64,000 nucleotides of DNA from assembly GCF_031143425.1 (NCBI RefSeq), contig NC_090439.1, positions 348,310,027-348,374,026 of the forward strand. Direction: 5' to 3'. A model generated the notes under the pieces. It did no database searches, was not told the DNA's origin, and saw nothing but the letters and a program-made list of their open reading frames with translations. Position numbers and translations under genes: made by a program. Shown piece after piece: positions 56,439-64,000 of the stretch. Every line of letters starts with the position of its first letter. Position 1 is the stretch's first letter. Origin of the DNA: Pleurodeles waltl (lineage: Eukaryota > Chordata > Amphibia > Caudata > Salamandridae).

Positions 56439-57985
56439 TTAACAGGCATGGCAATTAACACATTTAAAATTGCCCTTCACCTGGTCCAATCCAGTAATAG
56501 ATCTTTGAACCGGATCGGCAGTGTGCCTCACCACAGATTTAACAAAGATGTTTCGTAAATTTTTATTTCTTTTAAATGCGAATAATGGTTTCTCTAAACG
56601 TACTGAGTCTGCATTGGTGTTCAAAATATGCCACTCAGAATTGATAATCTTTCTAATCCGGTCATTTAGGGTAAAATGATGTACTAGGCACGCTAACCTA
56701 TCACTGCTACTCTGTTCTTTACACTGAAAAAGGGAATCACGATTGTAGTACTTTGCTCTTTTGAGCGAATCATTGATCACTTTCTTCGGATAGCCTCTCT
56801 GTTTCAATTTATACGAGAGAACTTCAGCGTGTTTCATAAAATCTTTCATTTCTGTACAATTTCTTCTCAATCGTAGGAACTGTGAAAAATGAATTACCTG
56901 TCTCAGACTCCTTGGATGGAATCTGTCAAAGTGCAAAAGAGTGTTCCTAGCTGTAGGTTTGGTAAACAGAGACATCGCAAGGTGTCCGTCAAGATGTTTG
57001 ATATAACCATCTAAAAACTCCACCTGATCGTGATTGTGTTTGATGGTAAACTTCAAATTGCTATCACAGAGATTCAGCCATAAAAAGAACTCATGCAACT
57101 CATGCCCTTCTCCTCTCCAAATGAAAAAAACATCATCTATGTATCTGCACCATAGATGCACATTTTCAAAAAAAGGAGCAATTTCATTGTAGATGTGTTT
57201 CTCCTCAAAAGCTCCAACATACAGGTTAGCTACACTGGAAGCACATGCTGCTCCCATGCTTACACCCTTGATTTGTTGGTAGATTGTTCCATTAAAGTCA
57301 AAGTAATTATTGAACAAGATAATCTCAAGACAGTTCAAAATGAATACATGGAGGGAATCCTCACCCAAACCATTGAGGAAAGACGCAACACAATCAAGTG
57401 CCTGTTGCTGTGGTATATTAGTATACAGCGCCTCCAAGTCCATAGTGACTAGTATTTCTTGATCTGGATTATATTGCAGGCCTTCAAGTTTCGAAATAAA
57501 GTGACCCGTATCTCGGACATACGAGGGGAGCTGGGAAACTAAAGGTTTCAAGAATGTATCAACATATTTGGACAGTGGTTCAATAGCTGAGCCAATCATA
57601 GATACAATAGGGCGTAGTGGAGGATCCTTTGCATCCTTATGGACTTTGGGGAGTCCATATATAATAGGGAATCTCGTGTGTTTAGGTGTCAGAAATTCAT
57701 ATTCCTTCTGACAAATCAGTCCTGATCCCAAGGCAGTACTATTCATGTCCTTAATGCGTCTCCTAATCATACTTTCCGGGTTGCCTGGTATTGTTCTATA
57801 AAATTCAGAGCATCGGAGCATATTTGACATTTTCTCCATATATACACTGCGGTGTCTAATATAACAATACCTCCCCCTTTATCACAAGGTTTTACCCTAA
57901 TCTTGTGGTTATCTTTTAAATTACATAAAGCCATGTTCTCCTCCTTATCAAGATTGTATTTGGGTTTAGGAATATGTCTAAGCAT
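56439..57985 (-). pseudogene. PLE reverse transcriptase
   Basis: Minus strand. RVKPCDKGGGIVILDTAVY begins the domain at about 57890. A TA-dinucleotide gain (tatatatgg) shifts the frame into a 466-codon open stretch from 57839. This stretch has FPIIYGLPKVHKDAKDPPLR, DLEALYTNIPQ, QIKGVSMGAACASSVANLYV, WCRYIDDVFFIWRG (catalytic YIDD near 57132-57143), VEFLDGYIKH and FHPRSLRQVIHFSQFLRLRR, ending CVNCHAC. These are canonical Penelope-type polymerase blocks. The polymerase residues are intact even though the full protein is interrupted. Confidence 0.92.
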
Positions 57986-58897
57986 GTCCTCGAACTTCTG
58001 TACTACTGCTTACTCAAAGATAGCTACTTCAGGCCCTACAGCTTCTAGACTTGGAGTAAAGGATGAAGGAGGCTTCAAGCCTGATCTATTAGAAACAAGC
58101 GAAGGGGGGAAAGAAAAGAAATATTTTTTAAGGCGGATCTGTCTGAAAAGGCTTGTAGGTTTCTCATAAGTTCAAATTTATTAATATCTGTATTGGGTAC
58201 AAATGACAAGCCCTCGCTAACAGACACTCTGAACTATTGTCCAAAACACTCATACTTAGATTGAAGATAGGGATACTGTGATGTTTGATCTGAATTCGGG
58301 GGTCTGTTCCCACGATTTTGCCAGAATCTGGGTCTGAAATTGTGTCTTCGATTGCCCAAAAAACGAGGATTGGACAGAAAAAAATCTGCCTGGTTCTGTC
58401 TATTGCCAAATTTGTCAAAGTTATGGGAACTACCCTCTCCCTCCGACTCAGACGTATCTGAGAAAGTGACTACTTTTTTAGAGGTCCAATTCTGCCTCTC
58501 GCCCAAAGGCCCCGACGGTTGCTTATAATACTGCTCTGCCAAATATGGATATGTCCTTTCTAAGGTAAAATACCTAATATCCTTCTTCAATTTATCAGTT
58601 TTCCTCTTAATGAGGTATTGATTAAATGACTCAAAATCTGTATTTATTTCCTCAAGCTTCTTTTTGGCTTCTTCCACTGCTACTGATTGTTTGAGTTTGG
58701 CCTCCAATTCCTCTATCTCAATGAGTAATGCAGACACAATTTCTCTAGTTGTCTCGATAATTAGAAGCATATAATCTCGTGAGCAGCGATTCAAGATCAG
58801 TGACCATTTTTCTAGAAATTGTTTAATCTCAAAAACAGGCCGGGGATGTTCCTTACTCTTAAACCTTTAGGAATGGTACCTGCTCTTAAATACTCTA
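57986..58897 (-). pseudogene. PLE N-terminal region, 5' truncated
   Basis: On the minus strand from 58889: YLRAGTIPKGLRVRNIPGLF, then after a 1-base loss LEKWSLILNRCSRDYMLL, a Glu/Lys-rich helix (IEELEAKLKQSVAVEEAKKK) and IKRKTDKLKKDIRYFTLERT, then an Asn/Arg/Phe-rich linker. It then shifts into EGLSFVPNTDINKFELMRNL, the usual lead-in to PLE polymerases, with a stop near 58007 (AIFE-stop-AVVQKF). The protein start lay upstream of the truncation point at 58897. Confidence 0.78.
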
Positions 58898-60433
58898 CAT
58901 CAGAGAGGAGGCCAGACCCTGAATCGATCTCTGTTGGGCCACCAATCCACCATGAATGCCCTCCAGGAATGCACTGCATTGCTTCATCTGGGATGCCAGC
59001 CCCTGGATGGCATTCACAATGGTTGACTGCCCTACAGAGATGGATCTCAGGAGGTCAATAGCCTCCACACTCAGCAGCAGGGCTCCCTGGGGCAGAACCT
59101 GAGGTGCCTGAGGAGAAGGAGGTGCCCACCCTCCTGGGTGAACGGGCACAGGCAACTAGCTGAGGGGCTGCTGGGAGGGTGGTGCTGCTACAGGGGGTGG
59201 CGGCTGTACCTGCAGCTGGGGTGGTCACAGAGTTGTCCACCATCACCAGGGAGCTCCCATCGGAGGAGGTATCTGAGCCTGTGTTCTCTCCTCCTTGTCT
59301 CCACGTGGTGCTCCCCTCACCCTCATTCCCACTGGTTCCCTCGGCATTGGTGGACTCTGCCTCCTGGGTCCTGTAGGATGCAGCTCTCTCTGCCGCAGGT
59401 GCCCCTGCTCCTCCGCCAGATGATGCTAATGCACACAAGGACAGGATGAAAAAACAGGAAAGGGGGGGAGAGAGACAAAGCATAAACTGGGTCAATGACT
59501 GCACAAACACCACGATTGGCATACACATCATCGTCACACACGGGGAGCAGGCTTAAGCACTATACATTGCACTACTAGTGATATGGCTAGTTACTAAGGC
59601 AAGATGAGGACCACACACTGTCAAATGCAGCACTCCTGGGACCCACGATGCCCTGCCTGAAATGGACTGCTAACAAGCTAGGTTACCTGTATTTGCCATA
59701 CACCCATTACCTGTCAGATGCCCCACGCTGCAATGTCTGACCTGGCCTTAGGGGCACCCACTAACACACATCCACCACCCAGATACCACCCCACCAGCCA
59801 AAATATGTAATGATACCCACTGTACTCACCCCTTTGTGACTGCTGTGATTCCCTCAAGTGCCCATCCAGCTCAGGGTAGGCCACTGCCAGTATGCAGGCC
59901 ATTAGGGGGGTCAGGGTCCGACGGGCACCCTTCCTCGTTGGGAGGCCATCCCCAGCTGGGCCTCAGCAGTCTTCCGTGCCCAGCATCTCAGGTCCTCCCA
60001 CCGTTTCCGACAGTGGGTGCTCCGCCTGCCATAGACCCCCAGGGACTGCACGTCCTTGGCGATGGCAAGCCATATTCCCTTCTTTTGATGGGCGCTGACC
60101 TGCAGAGGCAATATAGACAGGAGAACACCATTAAACAAACAGTCCAGCCTGTCACACAAATGGCCCACCATACCCATTTCCATCACCATTGGCATGCGCA
60201 TAGCCCAGCGTACACCATGTACACCGCCACAAGACATTCCCCCATCCCCCCACCCCCTTACATGATGCTTGCACACACATCTCCGTGCATCCTACCCACA
60301 TGCCTTGTGCCCAAAGTGTACTCACCTGTTGGTCTAGAGGCCCATACAGCTGCCCGGACTGGGAGTGGACACCATCCAGCAGTCGCTCCAACTCCTCCGA
60401 AGTGAAGACCCTTTCCCCGGTTACAAGGGCCAT
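58898..60433 (-). pseudogene. Harbinger Myb/SANT-like protein 2 (copy 1), exons 1-3
   Basis: Minus strand. Exon 1 (60433-60326) is MALVTGERVFTSEELERLLD and LYGPLDQQ, donor gtgagt. Exon 2 (60099-59830) is VSAHQKKGIWLAIAKDVQSL, HCRKRWEDLRCWARKTAEAQ, then damaged, donor gtgagt. Exon 3 starts at 59425 (ASSGGGA...) and contains ARSPRRVGTSFSSGTSG and IDLLRSISVGQSTIVNAIQG. It runs into the PLE B junction at 58898 and continues at 46200. Splice sites coincide with those of copy 2, supporting the gene model. Confidence 0.78.
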
Positions 60434-60910
60434 GGTAGGTTCCATACACAGGTCACAGCAGCACCCACAGTGTAGGTGTTCTCCTGTTGAAGGTCAGGAA
60501 ACAAGTGAGGAATCAGATAGAAAATTGCGGTCACATCCATGCCGGTGTACACCTTCATTGCAGGCGTAGATCCCCATTGGCCACTGTACCCCATCGAGCC
60601 CCATTTTATCCAATGAATTGCAAGACCCCCTTCTGCCACGACACCCAACGTCGGCGAAATTACCTCACTTTCACCTATCCCTACATACAGGACAGGCGGT
60701 CACCATTTTGGGGGGAAAACAGTCATATCAACAATAACTGCGTCACAGATTAGATTGGAACATACATTGCCATTAACACTGTCCCAATACAAAAATGCAC
60801 CATGAGGACTGCAGTTGTGGTTTCATTGTTCCAATTGTGACAGCCTACTCACTCTTGTGTCCCTTAGGTACCTACCACTGTGGATGAATAGGAGGTGAAG
60901 ACATACTCCC

Positions 60911-62905
60911 ATGTACAGACCCCGGGTGGACTTAGCTACACTGGAGGACAGGCACATTATCCTCACCTATAGAATGGACAGGGCCACAATCACAGAGCTG
61001 TGTGCCCAATTGGAGCCTGACCTGATTTCATCTATCCGTCATCCAACTGGAATTTCCCCCTCTTGTTCAAGTGCTGTCAGTGCTCCATTTCCTGGCAACA
61101 GGTTCTTTCCAAGTGACAGTGGGCTTGGCAGCAGGATTGTCACAGCCAACGTTCTCAATCGTGCTGGCAAGAGTGTTGTCTGCCCTGGTAAAACACATGT
61201 GCAGCTACATTGCTTTCTCCCAGGTGGAATATTTGGCCACTGTGAAGGCCAGATTCTATGCAATAAGACATATACCTAATATTATTTGGGCGACTGACGG
61301 TACACATATTGCGTTTGTCCCCCCCACCAGCAGAATGAACAGGTGTTCAGGAATCGTAAGAGTTTCCCCACATTGAATGTGCAGATGGTGTGCCTGGCGG
61401 ACTAGTACATCTCCCAAGTCAATACTAAGGGCCATATTTATACTTTTCGACGCACAACTGCGCCAACGCAGTTGTGCGTCAAAAAATCTAACGCCGGCTA
61501 ACGCCATTCTGAAGCGCCATGCGGGCGCCGTATTTATTCAATGACGTTAGCCGGCGTTAGCCGGCGGAGCTGCCTGGTGTGCGTTAAAAAAAATGACGTA
61601 CACAAGGCAGCGCCGGCGTAGGGGAATATGGAGCTTGGGCACTAAAAAATGGGGCAAGTCAGGCTGAGGCAAAATTTTCGCCTCAACCCGATTTGCGCCA
61701 TTTTTTTAGACTCCCAACCCCCATTGAAATGACTCCTGTCTTAGCAAAGACAGGAGTCATGCCCCCTTGCCCAATGGCCATGCCCAGGGGACTTCTGTCC
61801 CCTGGGCATGGTCATTGGGCATAGTGGCATGTAGGGGGGCACAAATCAGGCCCCCCTATGCCACCCAAAAAAAAAAAGAAATTACTTACCTGAACTTACC
61901 TTATGTTCCCTGGGATGGGTCCCTCCATCCTTAGGCGTCCTCCTGGGGTGGGCAAGGGTGACAGGGGGTGTCCCTGGGGGCATGGGAGGGCACCTCTGGG
62001 CTCCTTCCGAGCCCACAGGTCCCTTAACGCCTGCCCTGACCAGGCGCTAAAAAACGACGCAAAAGCGGCTGGACGTCATTTTTTTTGACCCGCCCACTGC
62101 CTGGGAGTGTAAATACGGCGCACATACCTCGGAGTCAATTTTTTAGACGGGAACGCCTACCTTGCATATCATTAACGCAAAGTAGGTGTCCACGCTAAAA
62201 AATGACGCAAACTCCATGGACTTTGGCGCTAGACGCGTCTAACGCCAGAGTATAAATATGGAGTTCGTTTTGCGTTGAATTTGCGTTAAAAAAACGACGC
62301 AAATCCGGCGCAAACGGAGTATAAATATGGCCCTAAGTATCTTGGGTCGGTGCATGATGCCTTTGTTCTTAGGAATAGCAGCATCCCAAATGTGATGGCC
62401 CAACTACAGAGGCACAGGGTGTGGCTAATAGGTGAGCCTTGGTCCCCACCCACTGTATGTTAGTGTATACCTCTGGTGTTAACCCCATAGGAATGTGTGA
62501 GGCTAAATGTGCTCCCTCAATACTTGTAGGTGACTCTGGCTACCCAAACCTATTGTGGCTGCTGACCCCTGTGAGGAATGCCAGGACAGGGGCTGAGGAA
62601 CGTTATAATGAGGTACATGGGCGAACCAGACGGATCATTGAAAGGACCTATGGCCTCCTGAAGGCCAGGTTCAGGTGTCTCCATCTGACAGGTGGATCCC
62701 TGTGCTACTCATCCGTGAAGGTCTTCCAGATAGTAGTGGCATGTTGCACAACCTGGCCCTCAGATGCCATGTACCCTTTCTGTAGGAGGAGGAGACAGGA
62801 GATGCCCCTATGGCAGCAGTAGACCCTGATGATAGTGAGGATGAAGAGGATGAGGATGCGGAAGAGGACATCAGAACATTAGTTATCCGTCAGTACTTCC
62901 AATGA
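60911..62905 (+). pseudogene. HARBI1-like transposase (copy 1), with intron, split by a MITE
   Basis: The start region is MYRPRVDLATLEDRHIILTY and ITELCAQLEPDL; after a frame change VLSVLHFLATGSFQVTVGLA, IIWATDGTHIAFVPP (the family Ile-Asp reads Thr-Asp) and NVQMV. A MITE (61429-62333, TAA duplication) interrupts the codons for the segment leading to GSVHDAF. The frame resumes RNSSIPNVMAQLQRHRVWLI. A 98-bp intron (62432-62529; GTGAGC...TTGTAG) falls inside the Gly of GDSGYPNLLWLL. The last exon has RRIIERTYGLLKARF and ends in RQYFQ and TGA at 62903. All three catalytic acids remain, but frameshifts exist. Confidence 0.85.
61429..62333 (+). mobile_element. Harbinger-type MITE, 0.9 kb family, copy 4
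   Basis: The ends are GGGCCATATTTATAC and GTATAAATATGGCCC, with TAA at 61426-61428 and 62334-62336. Removing it rejoins the transposase coding sequence (aatacTAAgtatcttgggtcggtg). It has the same three hairpins (about 61730-61865), A-run and tandem minus-strand splice donors (61884-61902) as the other copies. Confidence 0.95.
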
Positions 62906-63240
62906 CACACAGGTGAGACAGTGCACCTGCACATTTCTCTGACTATTGGTGTATTCTGTGTGGCTGTAGCATGATGGCATTAACTTTTTTTATTTTACTC
63001 ACTGTCACCTATGGTTTGTCATTTTACAGATGTTGGTGATGAAACAACTGTGTACTGATGTGTTGACTACAGCCGGCTACAGGTCATTATTTCTATGCTC
63101 TCACAGTGTACAGCTCATTTTCAATGGCTGTGACTGTTTCCATAAATACTTCGAAAAAAAGGGGGGTAAGAGGAGGATTGGTCGGTCCAGTGTACGTCCT
63201 CCCAATCCAGTACTAATATGATATGGTACACTGTTCCGAA
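62906..63240 (+). other. Trailing part of Harbinger copy 1, no clear gene
   Basis: This follows the transposase stop. A donor-like gtgagac and an acceptor-like ttttacag at 63028 suggest a transcribed 3' region. No protein motif. The junction with PLE copy C lies near 63240 and is not sharply defined. Confidence 0.35.
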
Positions 63241-64000
63241 ATCGAAAGGAGAGGAGAAAGAGAAAGAGTCCTGTTAATCAGGAGCAATGGTCCTCACACA
63301 CCAAATCTGGTGTCATGCTTCATCATAGGACAGCTCCTCGTCAGACCGGCGCTGCAATGTCTGACGGGCACCCCCCTAGGGGGGGGCTCTTTGCCGGAGA
63401 TCTTTTTGAATATACTCGATGATGCCACGGAGCCAAAATATGGGTCCGAGAGAGGAGAAAATGTATGAAAAAAGAGAATAATAAAATTGGCTCAGATCCC
63501 TCACCTAATAGTTTATTATTTGCTGTTGGGAAATGGTCAAGATTAAAAAGAAATCAAGGGAGTGAAACCAAAGACAATGCTTGAACACCCACACAAGATC
63601 AATCAAAGAAATTGAGGAGGACGGAAAAGGTCCGACACTCCTCAATATGCGGTCGACATGTTTCGCGTCGTTGCTGGTCCAACAGGATCCCGTGACGCTT
63701 CTTCAGGACCTAATTTAATTATAGATTTTCTCCACAAGAAAAAACCAAAAACAGAATACTTATACTTCTGTTGACTAACGTTCACAGTCAAGACGTCATC
63801 AGTCACTTAACAGGACTAAAGCAGACTGGGTTTCCTTTCCTATCAGTCGCCCTAAGTATGGGAAACAAAAAAGAGGGCTAAAATTAGCTCAGTATATCAT
63901 CGCTTCACCAGTATTCAAGGGCGACGAGTACAGGTTAATGCAGAAAAAGGGGAGTGACAAAATAGTGCAACACTCAGTGATCAAGTGGTTGTAGGCACAC
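63241..64000 (-). mobile_element. Penelope-like element copy C: terminal (pLTR-type) region
   Basis: The minus strand contains the hammerhead motif and, just after it, a hairpin (attgaggag...ctcctcaat, 63611-63646). This is the usual arrangement in the terminal repeats of Penelope-like elements. A perfect CCCCCCTAGGGGGG palindrome is at 63370-63383. There is no coding sequence. It is separate from PLE B, which is 5' truncated and closed by its own target duplication. The element continues past the right edge or is truncated. Confidence 0.65.
63651..63710 (-). ncRNA. Hammerhead ribozyme (type I), Penelope-associated
   Basis: Minus strand 5' to 3': GGUC, core CUGAAGA, one A, stem II GCGUC with 24-nt loop and GACGC, core GAA, self-complementary ACAUGU forming a minimal stem III, C as the residue before cleavage, then GACC. 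GGUC and GACC pair perfectly as stem I. The predicted cut lies between 63655 and 63654, after GUC. Every universally conserved core position of the family is met. The extra A before stem II and the loop-less stem III would favour activity as a dimer, as reported for PLE hammerheads. Confidence 0.85.

Larger units (their letters stand above)
46201..58897 (-). mobile_element. Penelope-like element copy B, 5' truncated, split by Harbinger copy 2
   Basis: The element DNA is 46201-46574 and 55474-58897. It is bounded by an exact 13-bp duplication CATCAGAGAGGAG (46188-46200 and 58898-58910) of Harbinger copy 1 sequence. On the minus strand it encodes, in order, an N-terminal region with coiled-coil character, a reverse transcriptase, and a GIY-YIG nuclease, then a 3' UTR. 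It begins inside the N-terminal coding region, so the start codon and any 5' repeat are missing. A ~1.26 kb part of the 3' UTR present in copy A is deleted. Confidence 0.9.
43596..63240 (-). mobile_element. Harbinger copy 1 (host of nested insertions), right limit uncertain
   Basis: The left end GGCCCTCATTATGACCCTGG is at 43596. The body 43596-46200 continues, after removal of PLE copy B, at 58898 onward. At the junction ctgccatcagagaggaggcc aligns with the equivalent sequence of copy 2 (reverse of 52110-52140). Relative to copy 2 it is inverted. It holds Myb/SANT gene 2 (minus) and the transposase (plus), both broken. The outer end beyond ~62905 was not found. PLE copy C sequence appears from about 63240. 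Confidence 0.85.

Noticed and set aside
63651..64000. 5' end of PLE copy B displaced by later insertions
   Set aside because: Copy B is closed by an exact 13-bp target duplication at 58898 and is 5' truncated, so this terminal region belongs to another insertion.

Overview
The window looks like intergenic or intronic DNA from a giant, repeat-laden amphibian genome, most likely a salamander or newt. The reasons are dense Harbinger elements and their MITEs, long LTRs of salamander type (recognised from memory, not searched), and DIRS, L2-type and Penelope-like retroelements. The exact species is inference. I see no bacterial or viral genes, CRISPR array, rRNA or tRNA.

Left part (1-18 kb). The left edge cuts a Harbinger element whose transposase exon (815 to 92, minus strand) has an uninterrupted reading frame. 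The end of this element matches the ~0.9 kb MITEs found elsewhere, so it is a candidate parent of that family. An LTR fragment split by a hAT element follows. Two short exon-like stretches, 4490-4554 and 16738-16829, join in phase and end at a stop followed by a non-repetitive 3' region with AATAAA. They are the only hint of a host gene. The proposed 12 kb intron holds MITEs, a pentamer satellite and a dead L2-like LINE.

Middle (18-43.6 kb). Here lie a 2.7 kb Harbinger deletion derivative, four or five long LTRs in both orientations, a DIRS reverse-transcriptase fragment, a second LINE fragment, and an old inverted duplication (36951-39239 against 39942-43594). The arms carry matching MITEs and an unidentified coding-like sequence.

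Right part (43.6-64 kb). This is a set of nested insertions. Harbinger copy 1 (43596 to ~63240) was split by a 5'-truncated Penelope-like element, PLE copy B (46201-58897), with an exact 13-bp target duplication. PLE B was then split by an 8.9 kb Harbinger, copy 2 (~46575-55473). Copy 2 carries three genes: two different Myb/SANT-like proteins and a transposase. A MITE also landed in the transposase of copy 1. A second PLE fragment (copy A, 41092-43030) carries 124 bp of the Harbinger DNA that flanks PLE B, as expected for a 3' transduction, and lies between 171-bp direct repeats. At the right edge a third PLE piece holds a hammerhead ribozyme motif with all three helices.

How the parts relate: the Harbinger transposase and Myb/SANT proteins are expected to mobilise the MITEs in trans. 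The PLE reverse transcriptase plus GIY-YIG nuclease copies PLE RNA, and the hammerhead would process that RNA. Nearly all copies are broken. The left-edge transposase exon is the only long transposon reading frame that looks undamaged.
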